Assembly (NCBI GenBank): GCA_964020155.1
Contig: OZ026560.1
Span: forward strand, 1,707,501-1,771,500
Direction: 5' to 3'
Length of the DNA stretch: 64,000 bases
Source: Chondrilla cf. caribensis
Taxonomy: Eukaryota > Porifera > Demospongiae > Chondrillida > Chondrillidae
Positions 32,013 through 47,000 of the stretch are shown here, one piece after another; positions within the stretch are counted from its first letter, which is position 1, and each line of letters begins with the position of its first letter. A program made the position numbers and the translations under genes. The notes below the pieces were generated by a model. That model ran no database searches. It saw only the letters and a program-made list of their open reading frames with translations, and was not told the DNA's origin.

Positions 32013-35000
32013 CTAAATGGTCACATTAAATTATAATTAATGATTTATATTATAAACACATAATGAACTATGTACATCAACATAGAATAGTAAATATATA
32101 CATGTACGTACATAGTACATTCTACACTTTTTACACACACACAGAGGGGTAAGTTGATGTATGTATATCCTAGATTGTGAAAATCTGTCACCTGTGTGGT
32201 GCATGTACCTCTATATGTCTGTTTCTCAATTGAAAGTGCAAACATTTGGTTGGAGTTCATTTAAGGGCCAATTGCAGAAGTTACATCACTCTGTACCATA
32301 ACAACATATGTTTTCTTACTTATCAACTTTGGAGCCCCTTTCCAAATAAAATCTAACACACATTTCTATACATATGTACCATGTAGTCTTTAACAATACT
32401 GCACAGCATTGATATATCCCTCACCTAGGATGATGAGCCCGTACTTACTCCTTGTGAGTGCTACACAGAGACGATGAGGATCTGTGACAAACCCGAGATT
32501 CTCCTGTTTCCACTGTCTGTCAACCTGTTCTTCGGAAGTTAGTGCATCTCGTGGTTTTGACCTTACCATTGACAATATTACAATGTCAAATTCACTGCCT
32601 ACATAAGTGTATAAGCAGCATAGAGAAAGGTATATATTATGTCTTCAAAGCTATAATACACATGTTCAAAGGTATGAAAGTATTATACCTATTGTTCACA
32701 CCATAGGCCTGCTTATCAACCAGGACTTGACCTTAGGCTCTAGATGTTTAGGTAATATGTCTGTTTGATACCATCTAGTAGTTCCAGATTTTGCTTGACC
32801 GATCTCGTTATGGGAGGTGTCCAGGTAAAATCTGATTCTACTACTGCCTAGTGCTATGGATGAAGGGTGGATTTCCCAGAAAGGCCTTACAGTACGTTGG
32901 AACAAAACAGTGATGTTCTGTTAGATTATCATGGTTAGTACTGGTACTATTTATACTAGCTACTAGCTTTTTAGTTGGAGCCTTTAGAAGTTAAGAACGA
33001 ACTCCTAGACTAATTGTGTATTTATGCATAAAGAGGTTTTGTCCCTACTGCGAGTATCCAGTAACGTGATGGTGCTTTGAGTTAGGTCAAATCTTATAAC
33101 TAACAACCCTAGGGATTGTTGACTGATAGTATATGTTAATAAATAACAAAAACAATTACCTTGGCTTGCATCAATCGTGTCAACTGAAGCTGTCAAATCC
33201 TCATCCATTATCATTCTGTCAATTAGCTTCTGCTGGGCCCGGTAGGGAGTTAATATACCTATTCTACATTTCTGAGTCACCAAAGCACTGATAATGGCCA
33301 CTAGTTTCACCTACATACATACAATACATAATATGTGTGGACAAAACTAAGTTATATACTGAATACAGCTCAAAATTATAGTACAGTGTATACAAACACT
33401 TGCATCTACTATAAATACTATACAAGAAACACCAACTGTAACAGGACAACTATTCTCACTCACAGCTTTTGCTGCTTCAACTTTATTCAATTTTGAACTG
33501 TCTAAATCACCGGTCTCTTCTTCACCACATATGTCACAAAAGACAATAGGTCTTTCTGGTCCTTTCACATAATATGAGAACAGAAAACAATATCAACTTA
33601 TGATGACTGTATTCACATTGCATGTTTGACATACTCTCAGTGTATTCTTACCCATTGGCCAGAAGTGTTTCAAGTCCTCATCAAATATGTTAATTAGACC
33701 ACCATGGGCTTTCAATTTTTGTTCATAAAACAGTTTTGATGGGACATCGCAAATGACTTCAACCTGTAGATTATATCACTTTATATGATAATTTGCCACT
33801 CACACACACACACATAATATTATTCCACACATACCAGTTTAGTATAATTAGTGAGCATATGTCTCATTACACAGTTATGTACATGTGTATCATGGTGTGT
33901 GGGCTGTAAACAAGTGGATCAAAGGAAAAGGCAAGCTTATGTCTGTAATGTAAGCCTATTTCCTTTGATATTGCCCAGGTCATGATTAAATGTACTACAA
34001 ATTAATCATTAACCTAGCAACCTTTGTTTACACTTCCATCACAACAATGCTTATAATTAACACAATACAATAACAATACACTACAATGTACTACAGAACA
34101 CACAAGATACAATATTAAGTACCACCACAACAACACATATAAATTGTACCTCTCCTGTGTGGGCTACAGCATATACAGACACTTTTGTTCCCGAATGACA
34201 ATTTGGGCTGCACCCTCATTACAATTAAAAAAGGGTCTGTGTCTCTGCTGTGGCTCACCCAGGAGGATACAACTATTACATATGCAACTGCACACACATG
34301 TGTACACCAACCATGCGATATTGGGTTTCCAAGCAGATGAAATGTTTACAACCTCCAGGATAATATTTCTGAAAGAGTTCCACATATCTCTTAAATAACG
34401 ATCTTTCCATTCCATTCCTTCTTGCAATTTCACTCTTAACAACAGGTGTAAGCTGCATGTGATCACCAAGAAGGACCACATGCTTAGCAGAACTGACTGC
34501 TGCCATGGTTTCAGGCTCAGTACACATGGAAGCCTCATCAATAATGCACTGCAGAGGTAGAATGTTGCGATGGACTCGATAACTGGATGCCTCATTGCAT
34601 GTGCAAAGGACTACATCAAAGTTTCCTCCACGGATAACACTCTGCTCTGCTTCAATTAACAGTTGTCGATATCTGTACCTTTCTTCAGATGGAGGTAAGC
34701 TTGCCTTTGAATTCCTAAAAGAATTCTCTAGTTTCAATATTTCATCCTTCAAAGGAGACTGTGTCCGTACCAGGTGATGCAAAGCAAAGCTTTTACAATT
34801 GTCTTCAACAGAAAAGGCTTTCTTATCTCCTCCAAATATATCATAATCTTTGTACGGTCCAGGATAATCTTGACGTTCAATACTTCTACCATAAATTCGA
34901 AGGATGTGTATTTTATCCCCTTGTTTCCCAGTCACAGCCTTGAACATTTCTGAAGATAAATAGTTGAGAACAGTATTATACAAAATGAATATTGCAGCAG

Positions 35001-38000
35001 TAACCAATTGCAACTGTTGGACTTGATGAAGTACACAGTCACATACATAATATGACTGAAGTGTCCAGCTGAGCTCAACTGATCTATGTATACAGTGATG
35101 GATATACAATAGTATATGCTAGTAACTACGTCTCTGCAATACAGTGGGACCCCTGTAATCAGGACACCTTGGGTCAGTTTTTCATGTCCTGACTATAGGG
35201 GTGTCCTTATTTCAGGGATTATGTACCTAGGATTGAAATTAATGGACATATTGAACTATAGATGCGGGGCGTGATTTGGCAGCCATATTGAGTGGCAAAT
35301 GAAATTTATCTAGTTGTAAGAGTTCTAGAGTCTTCATAGTCGAACTAAACCTTGAATTTCTTAGTGACATGAGCTAATACGGTACAATCCAAATTGTCTG
35401 CTTAATGAATACTTCCTAATGATCACATTTTTACTTCATCAGGACATTATTGGTGGACAAACTGGAGAAAATCTTACAGCCTCAAAAACTTTGATTTGTC
35501 TGCTTTATTGTGCATAATTTAATATTGATTTGTATACACGGGTTCATATTTCCCCATTCGTTTTACGGAATAACGAAACTCCGTTTTTCAGGGGGCATTT
35601 TACATACATCACAATACAGAAAAAGATGGTTCCAAGATTATGTGTCTGTTTTAGAGCGGTGTCCGTATTTCAGGGGGCCGGATTATAGGGGTCCCACTGT
35701 ATATATTCTCAAGCAGTGTTCATCTGTTAAAGATGAAGAGCTATTGCACGGAAGTAAGAGAACTAAAGATAGTATCCCATGATAGCTGTCACAATCAGCT
35801 TGGTTTGTTTTAAACAGTAATCATCTTTCAAAAATTGTAAGTGCATTTCAAATTGATGAAATGGTGAAAGTTGCAGATTGGAGATGAATCTCGCTTCAAA
35901 GGTGCAATAATTTTTTCTAGCTATGCAGTTGTGCTTGTTTACAAATATATACAATACACATATACATTATATTTAAAATTATTCATTCACTTGGTTACAT
36001 GATGATGATATCAACTCACTTAGAACTGTTTCCACTGAGGAATTCGAAGGTGCACAATAGAGCACACATTCCAAAGAAGAAGGCTCCTCATGTCCGTCCT
36101 CCTGGCTAACCCTTTTCTCTTCTTTTTTCTTCCTTGCACGATTGTACATTGCAAAAGCATATGCAATGTGAACTCCAGTCAAGCTTTTTCCAGTACCTAT
36201 AATAAAGGTTATTCAGTATGCTCGCTCTTACAAAACAAGTAATTATTAGAACGCACTAACATTAATAAATGCCTACAAGCACACGTGAACAAGCACAAAC
36301 CTGGAGGGCCCAGAACCAATTGAAATTTGTTTTGAAGTGCTCCAGCTACAGCCTCTCTCTGTTTTACATTCAGTGGACGATTAGAATCCCACAGTCTTGT
36401 CATATTAGGATGTTTTTCACATAATTTCCTGACTATATCATTTGTCACTAAAATAAACAAAGAAATTTAGCATGAATGTGAAGGATTCAGAAATAATATT
36501 AGACACTACATTTCATACACTAGTAATAGTGTAAAAGTGTATGAACCAAAAAATACCAGGCGAAAGGGATTATAGATTTGGATTTGTGTACTGTGTCACA
36601 CTTTGTGTATATATACCACTTCCAGATAACACAATGATGTACAACCCTGTAGCAATACCAATAAATGAAAATTACTACTGAGTGCTTACTAATTTGTGAA
36701 ATTGATTTGTTTTGCGTTAGTTTGATATCTATTTGTAAATTTCTTGGCCTCCTTAAGTTTGAGAAGTAGCATTGTGATTAAGTGGAGTACCAAGGTATTA
36801 ATGAAGTGAGTAATGGATTAAATGTTTGCAAATCCAAGTTTACAAATTTGTGAAATTTAAGTCCTGTGAAATTAGCAAGCATATGCTATACGCACCTTTA
36901 CTTTTCATCTTTGTCAATTCTTCAACTCTGCCAAGTGCAATACTTTCTCCTAAAGTCCCTTCATCTGTGATGGGAAGTTTTCTAAGACTGTGGTATATTT
37001 TTCTATTTAGGAACATGTGAACAAATAAAACATGGTCAACTATTATAAAATTCCATATTCCACCACAATAGGTCTCAATAGGTAGCTTTTCTACCTCAAG
37101 CATGCAAATAGTTTGAGTAACCTACCGTAGAGACAACTGTAGTGGAATCAGTTGTAATTCACAAGAATACACATTCTTTTCCAATAATTCTTTCATTAAT
37201 GGTGATATATGAACATTTTGTTGACCAGAAACTTTGAATTTTACCTAGTAAGCATATAAGATACAAGTGAGTGAGTTAATGTGATACAGTGTCAAATCTT
37301 AAGCTTGATATTCAATAATAAAGTGCTAAATGAACACAATAATTTTATACAGCATCAACTAAATTGCATCATATTAGGTGAAAATAGGTGACACATGTAT
37401 GTATACACTGTCGTTTGTAAAATGAGAGGCATTCGAACTAATAATACTTTACATATATTCAAGTGTATTACAGAAACTATCATTAATGTCTTTTAAGCAC
37501 TGTTGGAATAAATCTTACACAATGTATGTGCTAGCAAGCACACACCTTCATACTACTTACAATGTAATTGGATTTCACATTTATTTCTGAGGCCAAAATG
37601 TCTTCTTCGTCATATTCATTGCCATCTTCTGGTTCAATAGCAACCACAACCATGTGATATACTGCACAGGCATGAGTACCAGATAAGGGATGCATCAGCT
37701 TTCTGTACTCTTGGTAGAGAGCATCTTCCTTATTCTTGATGAGATCGATATCATATCTAATACAAGCCAAGTATCCAGGTTCAAAAGGGAATATGTCCTT
37801 CAAAGCAGACAGAAATCCCATGGGAATGGTAGCTGAAATATCACTAACTGGTTCATAGAATTGTTCTCCAACGCAGTCTTTAGGTATTCTAAATCCAGAA
37901 AACTTGAGGGGGAAATCAGTAAAAATAATACTGTCTGTTTCCTGTACACTTGCCTGCGCAGCTTCAGCTAAAAGGATCTCTTCCCACACAGCAACATATC

Positions 38001-41000
38001 TCTTTAAAGAGGAATACTCTAACTTTGAAGGTGTGACAGATAAGCCACTGGAAAAACACATTTGTGCATCGTTGCTATGTAACAAGCAAGTACGCACACC
38101 AGGTATAAGCTCTATCATTGCAGGTTGCGGAGTCAAGATGGGTTTTGATAAATCAGCATGGATCCAAACTTTAACTACCTGCATCACCCTCAGAGGAATC
38201 TGTGATTTTGCAACAATAAATTTCGAATCTTCATATGCTTGGGTACAATCTGCAGTGAACAACTCTGTGGTGCAATTTGCAACAGCGTGTAGTAATTGTC
38301 CTCCTGTTTTCCCATCATATGGATGTTCCATGAAATTTGTTATACATGTCCAGCTGTCTTCAGAAATACAAACCACTGGGGAGTTGTATTTGACCTTTAA
38401 ACTTTTCTTCATTAGACCATTGTTTTCATCAGGACAGTAAACCAGTAACAAATGATCGTCTTGGTCAGCTGAGGGTTGGCTTATAATTTCATATTTAGGA
38501 TTCTTTATAGCTTCTAATGATCCTTCAATGCAAGTGAGCTTTGCAAAATGTTTAAAAAGTGGAGTACCATCTCTAGATTTGGAGAGAAGTGGAATTTTGA
38601 CACTAGTAATATGCTGCCGTTGGAAAGCTGGATCCTTGTAACATAAGACAAGACTACGCTCTCCTACTCTTTGGATGAATGCTTCAACACAAATAGCTGA
38701 ACACTGTGCACTGATGGCAATATCCAAAGAAGACAAGTCAGCAGAGTATGTATTTCTATGGATACTTCCTAGATTGGCGAAATGTGTAATTCTTGAGATG
38801 TTCTCTAGAGTAATGTCTGATGTTACTTTGCGAAGACCCTGCAATAGCAAGTGCTGGACATATATGTCAAATACACTGTCAAAGGGTGTGGTATACTGAG
38901 TCATTGTTATGTTCTCTCCATTGTGCATCAACTCGGGATTATTCATCAAATGATCTATGGAGACCGTTTTGACTTTCCTAGAGCTGGAAGTGAACTTTTT
39001 GATGGCAAACTCCTCTCTTGGAAACGATTGCTTCAGCAAGGCCTCTGCTACTCCGGAATATGGATGAGAATGAAATTGGTACAGTACTTGCCTAGCAGTG
39101 AAGTATTTCTTTTCTGAAAGAGCACTTATCAGCTGCTTCAATACAGATTCACATAGAAGGAATGGTGCATCCTTTGCAGGTGCACCTTCTAAATTAGGAT
39201 GAATTAAGAATGGAGGGACCAAGGGACAAATATCTCTAATTGCTTTAAGGTCCTCACTAGATGATGGGTGCTGTACTTTCAGTGGGAGCTTATTATGATG
39301 CTCTTTGCAAATAACCTTTACACCCTCAGAATTAACATATGTTCGTAAACTGTTGACAACTTTCCAGGCATTTGGATAATCATAACACTCCAAATCCATT
39401 AGAGGGTAACCCTTATGTCCAAGCCGCAGTGACAAGAGTTCTTCTGACACAAGATACAAGGCCCTTATTGCAGCTGACACATGATCCAGCCTAACATCAT
39501 ATTTCATCACTTTTTCCTGCAGTCCATCATTTTCAATATCGTCACTGTCACAAAATGCAAATGAAATCAATTTTTCCATTTCAGATAGAGTCAATAACAG
39601 ATCACATTGTACACTGTACTCTTCCAAACCTCGAGGGACAATATTCAGTATCTTTGGCAAGGCAATGCCAATGAAGTTCTTTGATAAAATACATTCATAT
39701 AAGCCATGGGCAGAAACTTCAATGAATGAACTTATTGTATTGGTCACACTGCCTTCACGAAAAGCAAGTTCACTGCTTAAAGGACTTGGCAATACTCCAC
39801 TATATGAGCTCTTTCCTTGGCAGCACCCTGACAAGCTAGCCCAAAGTTTGAAATCACAATCTTTGAAGGTAGTGCTAGTTGATACAGAATCAGCCACATT
39901 GGGAACATGAATCCCTATTAGAAGCTTGTCTGGGGTATATATATCACTCTCAACAGTGAAAGCCAAATCTGAAAAGCAATGGTGAACAACACCAATGGCA
40001 TAACGTAGGCAAGAGGAACTACTAGAAGATATGAAACGAGGTATTGCCTCCAATCTAGAATCGATGTTAAGTAGACTTGGTAAAAGGTGTCCAATTGAGA
40101 TGATTTCTTCTGCTCGTCTTTGTGTGGTTCCTCTGGGGAGAACCCCTACAATTGCCCCAAGTGGAAAACGGTATTTTGGAGACCAAGAAAGTGGGTGAAC
40201 AATGAATAATAGATTCTGAGCTATTTCAAATGGAATTACATCAACAATTTTCGGGACAGAATCTTGATTGAGAGACTTGGGATCAAAGCACACAACAAAG
40301 GGATACTGTTTGGATGATTTCCTATCAGTCTGCTCCAGCACATGTCAAGAAACATGAGGAAGATTCACAAGGCGAGGACTTTTGTGATCCACTGGGAGAC
40401 AAATATTCTTATTGTATCTGCTCAACTCACAAACTAGTGACTGTGTGCAACCCTGCTCTTTCACTCTGACTACCCTACCTATTGGCTTATTCTTATCTGC
40501 GTTGAGTTTATTAACTTCAACTATAGCACCATCAAATGCCATTCTCCGATCATCCAGTCCATGGATGTAAATCTTACGTTCTCTTGGATTCATTGGTACA
40601 CCCACACATTCCTTCACTGACTGCTGCCACAAATGACACTCTATTGCAACAGTGTCTATGCTAGCTTTGCCAGGTGATTTGATTTCTCCACTGAATGTAT
40701 CACCTATCTTCCATCCTAAGTCCCCTCCAACCTTCCCTAGCACAAGTCGGGCATTTTTATCTTTATAAGATTTATTGTATGCTTCAATAATACTATCTCC
40801 AACATCTTTGGGCAGAGAAATCAAATCCTTCATCATATCACGCACTCTTTGGAACATTAGCTCTTCCAATTGGATCTGTGCTTTGTCAAAATCTATCTTG
40901 TTAGCAGAATTACAGCGTTTTTGGTTGAGCTTGTATGATAAAACAAGAGATTTGTGTTGCATACACCGGTTGAGGTATGCTGACCAACAATCTTTGGATA

Positions 41001-44000
41001 ATTGTGACCGCTTCTCGATCTCCATCAACCGAAAGGGATTACCAACAGCCACAACTAAGGAACTGGCACGAGTTATGACAGTATTGAATACAAATGGATC
41101 ACACAAGCTTTTTGTAGTATCGCAGGATTTACAGTCCTCTGTAACTGCTTCACTGGTACAAATGAATACAGCTTTGTATTCTCGACCTGTAAAATTAAAT
41201 ATACATTCATTGGTACCTTCATCATCAATAAATAATTTCAATAAATATAGCCGAAATTACCTTGGATATCATATGCAACTGCCGAGGTAACTTCAGTAAG
41301 ATCAGAATTTCTAGCTTTGTACTTCCAGTGTCTCTCCTACAGGAAGGCGAACAACACATTTGATATATAGCTCTGTGTAAATGAAAAACATCATCACCAT
41401 GTATTGTGCACACATAAACATAATATAAAGTAATAAAATGTCATGTCACAACTTCAGAGACTCCATTTCATGAAAAACTCTTACCATAGATTTATTAGGA
41501 GTAACCACACAGAGGGAGCTCAAGTCTTTTCTACCCCACTCTGCTTCTGGCCAGCTCTGAGCACACTTCTTGACCCATTCAAGAACAACTTGTATTTCAT
41601 CCAGTACTGCCTGGTAAAGTACAGCAACATCAGACCAAATACACTTGGGATACTGCTGTAGTGAAGTGCACACAAAATGAACGGTTTGTTTCCAATCAGG
41701 GTGATGCTGACAGGTGCTCCGAGCCTATTATTAAAAAATTGAAAATCATAATGAACACATAGTAAAATAAATTATTTAGTACCTACAAACACATTATAGT
41801 GAAGTATATAACACCACATGCATGCTAATTTTCATTAGACTTTATATATTTCACTGATTTTGGTGACAACTTGAATTCTTAAGCATTAATTCTGTTCGAT
41901 CATGAATACTTGCTCCTTCAGAATATGTAAACAGCTACAAAGGTTTGTCTTTTATGAAAATAAAAACAGAAATTGCAATCCACTTGTCAATTCATGAAAT
42001 ATAAAAATTAATGTAAAAAATTAGCATGCATACATACATAGTATACATACAGTTTTAACTGTTACATGAAGTCTGTGTCTTAACCATAAATATACACTGT
42101 ACATTGTCTATCACCATATATAGGTGGAGAGAGATTCATTATTAGTGTAAATAATTTTATTGTTGCTATATGTATTATATTGCACTGCACATATGATGTA
42201 CACATGTATATAACATATAAGTACCAGCTGCATGACACAACTAACCTGAAGATTGCAGTTATAGAAAGCACTACTAGGCAATGACAATATGGTAGGATGA
42301 CAGCGATAATTTGTCAGAAGAAGAGCATGGTAGGGATTTGCAACTTGTTCATGATCATATAAATGGTATGATCTATGCAATCTCTCCACAATAGATACAG
42401 CCAAACCATGATTCTGAGCAATGTCACCTCGTACACTGGTCCTTGGACCAACCTACAAGATGAAAAGATGTAATATATTATGCTTTATTCTGATGTTCTG
42501 ATTTATATAGCTAGAGGTATCTGATAGATATTAAATTCATACATAGTTATGTATAATTACCGAATGGATGGTGTTCTACATAATCATAACGATTTCACAA
42601 AATGAATTGAATTTACTCATGTATAACACAAACCTGCAGGTGATCACCAGCAATCACAATTTTGGTTGATGTGTTAGCAAGTGAAAAGGCCGCGACACAC
42701 TCGGGCTCACGTGCCTGTGCTCCTTCATCTATAAAGATATGGCTCAGGTGTTCTCCCTTCTTCAGACGCAGTTTTTGCATAGATAGGATAAAGGTGGTAA
42801 CTATGAGATTGTAGGAATCTGCACTTTCTGGAGCAAGTGCATATTTGTGGAATTTTCCCCTGACACTTTGCTGTGAATCAGTATTTCTCACCAAACGTAG
42901 TAATTTGATCTTGTCTTTCTGACGCTTAGAGCAACAGTCCAAAAATGGTCCAAAATATTTTGTGATATATTCATCGGCTGTTTTTTGATGGTGAGTGGAG
43001 ATTAGTATACGATACTGCTTAGAATCAGAAAGTAAGACTCGCAAAGCAGCAGTTGCTAAAAGTCGAGTCTTTCCAGTACCAAAAGGGCCTGTGATCAAGA
43101 AAGGTGCATCACTCCTGCAACAAAACAACTTTCTACAAGCTGGTTTTTGGTACTCTGCATCTAAATTAAATTGTTCTGGCAATTCTATTGAGTCATAGTT
43201 AAACTCCGGGTATTTTGATGGATGCTTGAAATGATTCTTGGTTGGGGTAAGCTTGTAAAGCACAGCAGAGGACAATGCTTCAACAGCTTGCTTCAGATAT
43301 TTAAAGTACCAATATTTAAGAACAAATTGCACACTAAGCTGTCTTTCTGGAATGTTATGATCATCCCTGAAACCTAAGAAGACAGCAGGCTGAAATTTAT
43401 CATTCAGCTTTACAGACACTGGCCATTGTAAGATAACTGGATTATATTTTGCTGAGCCAGATGTGAATTTCACATGAGTTGCTGCTTGCCTCAAGAAATC
43501 TGCTTTTGTTGAATCAATTAGAAGGCAGCCATAACTCTGGCACTTGCTTTCTTCCAGTTGCTTCTTCAATTTATGGTCTGGGTCATCAGTACCCTTTCGA
43601 AATTCATACTCACCATCATAGTTCCTACATAAATGGACATATCATTTATTAATGCCATATACAGTGAAACCTCTCTATAAATTGAACACTCTTGGGACCA
43701 ATCCACTCACTTTTAATGGATATTTCGATTAATATTGAGATTTTGTACAAAATAGGAGAAACATTGTATTTATTCTTGTTCACCTTAATACCTGTTTAAT
43801 TGATTACATGATTAATATGTACAAGTATAGTACACTGTTGGGAGTGTTAGTCCATATTATGCATTCTATGTTAAATGCAATTAAGGTTTAAACAAGTGGT
43901 AACTCTACCCTTGCACATTTTGTAACAGTTTTGCCTTCTTGTTCAATACTACACTTGGTATGTTTGGTTTACTGAGGTTAATTTCATACCAAAGAGGACA

Positions 44001-47000
44001 TTGGGAGTCACACTTCTAGTTGGTTTCTTGATCAAAGTGAGGGGTTTCAGTTTAGTAAGGATGCGTAAGTCACTAATCAACTTAAAAATAATTACTACAT
44101 GATATTGCGGAGGAATGGTAGTACCTTGGACTTCTGCATGGCTATTTTGTGATTGCCCTGAGCATGTTAGTGATTATGATTTTGAAGAATGCCAAAGTAA
44201 ATTCATCAAATACAATTATTTCTTGAAAAACATTCATAACAAGAGGTTTCACCATACATACATACGTATGTATGCAGTCAGACTTCGTTACAACTACACT
44301 ATTTATAGTAAGTTTCCAGATGGCAAGATGTCTTGTGGGTTCGTGGTCATAGATGCTTGTATTCATGCAATTGTTTTTGGTTACAACAGCAAATTGGTTA
44401 TAATGGTGGGATAGTGAAAAACCAAGGGTGATGTCATGAAGTATAACTTTGTGAGTGTTATGAGCGATGTACATGCTTGCATGCCCATTTAGTTCTAAAC
44501 ATCAGTTCATGAAACATTGAATATATAACATAGGCGGCGGAACAGGGGGGGCCAGGGGGGCCATGGCCCCCCCACTCATTACAAAGTTGGGACCAAGAAT
44601 GTCTATGTAGGGTATTGCATGCATGGACACAATTGCAATATTAATCATGAGTTCAGCACCAGGGCCTTTAGGCCCCCCCACTTGTCAAACCATTCCTCCG
44701 CCTATGTATAAGTACGGATTTGTATAAATATGTACAGTATTGTACATATACATACTGCACATTCATGTACCTTTGAAGGTGTGCTTCATGTGCTGATTTC
44801 TCATTTTCAATTAAGAGTACAAATTTGTTTTTGTAATTTGCATTAGTGAGCTCTTCTTTCAGCAGTGAAACACTGCTATCCTCAGCATTTGATTGCTCTT
44901 CAAATTTCTGACAGTAAGGAAAACAGAACTAAGTAAGTATGAATATGTATGATAATAATAATAATATTATTATATACATTAAATTAAAACACAGGGAACT
45001 GAATATCTTGGATACTTACCTTTGGTCCAACTTTTGTGAACAATTGTTGTGTGATTTCCAAGAAGGTTTTCTGGGAGAGAAAATAAAATAAAATAATTCA
45101 TTTGATGTAAGTCTAACTAATAAATACTATGTGTTGTGCACATTATAGGTACAAACAATATTATGCACATATGTGTACTATGCAGTGTGTGACTGACTAT
45201 TTCATGAGCATTGTACTCGGACTGGCATTCTGTCCTCCACTTGTTCCAAACTGCACATTCAATATCATTGTGAGGATCTTGGCAATTTTCATACTTGCAC
45301 TCATCTCTAATGTGCCAGCAGGTATAGCGCTTCTGCTTATCCACCATTGCCTTAAGATTGATGGGGCGGCGCACCTCTAGCAAATGCTTAGTCTTATCAT
45401 CTGGATACACAACAACTGATAGCTTGTGCATTCCTGTAAGACACTGGCTCCTACAGAGATCCATGGCTTTTGACCACATACAATCTAAGCAGGTTTCATA
45501 CTTGGCAATACACTGACCTGAAAGTGAACAAATTACATACAGTGAGCACATAAAACTCTATTTCAAGGTACGTATAATAATTATACATATGTACTACATA
45601 TGTACAAATCTTTTAGTTTGCATAGTTCATACAATGTGAAGTAATTAATAACCATAATTGGGATATACGTACATACACAGAAATATTTTCATACATGAAT
45701 TGAATAGATGAACTGAACGCACCTTTCCAAAACTTGAGCTCCAATTCACTATGTGCATACCTACAATCATCTCCATATTTACAGAAAGGATGAGCCTTAC
45801 ACAGCTGTAGCATTTTTTTATCTCTCCTTCGTACAGTAGTGAACACAGAGCCTTTCTTCACCATCATTTTCTACGATAACAGAGAGCAATCTAAGAGGTA
45901 TAAGGTTTACTCTGAACATCACAAACAATACATACATACCTTTACATGGGAAGAATTTACACATGTTTCAATTGAAGGTGTAGAATCAAATGATGACAAC
46001 TCTTCAAGACAAGGTTGGCAAACTAAAGCTAGGTTCCTTGGATCAAAACCTGGAAACAATATGGAAAAGGTACAGTATCATTGTAGTCTGGTATACGTAC
46101 GTTTGTGCTGGGCAGTTTAGGGAGTAATCCAATGAGTTGAACACATGTACGTATCTCTTAAATTTAAATGCTATATAATATCAGCAACAGTCACTTTGGG
46201 TTGTTAAATATTCAGCCAGCCAGATTGTTTTTTTTCAGTTACAAATTGCATCTTTATATTCATAGTCTATACTCTGTGCATCCTCAATTTGGTTTGACAA
46301 TGCTATATTAGTACATTTACCAGTCTATACTATAATAACAGGAATTAATGAGACATGCTTAACACAATCAAACTGTATACTAGATAGTAATAATATGTAC
46401 CTTTTGAAGCAGAATCAGTTCTCGATTTTTCTCCAGGACCTTTAACAGCTGTTCTTTCGAAATCACTCATAATCACTGCTTCGGAATCCATGGGTTCACA
46501 CTCTGACTCATCAGTTGGAAATGGGTAGTCAACCTCAGTCAGATGCTCAGGTTGTAAAATAACATCATGGTATGTGGAATCAAAGTCTTCCTCCAAGGAT
46601 ATTGGCTGTTTTTCATCACCACCAAAACCCTCTCCATCATAGCCTGTGCCAGATAGAGGGAATCAAAATAGTACATTATCAAAGTGATCCTACAGTACAT
46701 ACATACAGTACATCCATACTTTCAAAAGGTGTGAGGATATTACTCTGCTGAGCACTTTTAACAAATTCCCACAATTCCTTAGCACTAGTCTCTAAATAAT
46801 GCCTGTACTTTCTCTCTTCTGAATTTCTTTTTGATTCTTTCCAAATCTAAAATAATTTGAACAAGAAATGTTGCACACACTTATAATTACATATAATTTA
46901 TCAAACACAATATTGTACTGTCCCACGCTATGTTCATATGTACATTAGACTTGACTATCATGCCACTGAAGCTACATATGTCACAAAAATGTACATAATA

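Noticed and set aside
32696..32905. 69-codon minus-strand frame between helicase B exons
   Set aside because: The flanking exons join directly (DASQ | GSEFDIV) across motif V, so this is intron; no homology recognised.
37531..40341. The 936-codon frame as an independent gene
   Set aside because: It has only a GTG near its 5' end, is in the same frame as the upstream helicase frame with a single stop between, and ends at a splice donor; it is part of the HELZ2-like exon.
40345..40347. The TGA as a selenocysteine codon
   Set aside because: HELZ-type helicases are not selenoproteins, the position is not a redox motif, and I could not identify a SECIS element in the 3' region by eye.
40330..40360. 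A mini-intron removing the TGA
   Set aside because: The only GT...AG that would do so is 24 nt long, far below any plausible intron in this window (shortest supported is about 50-60 nt).
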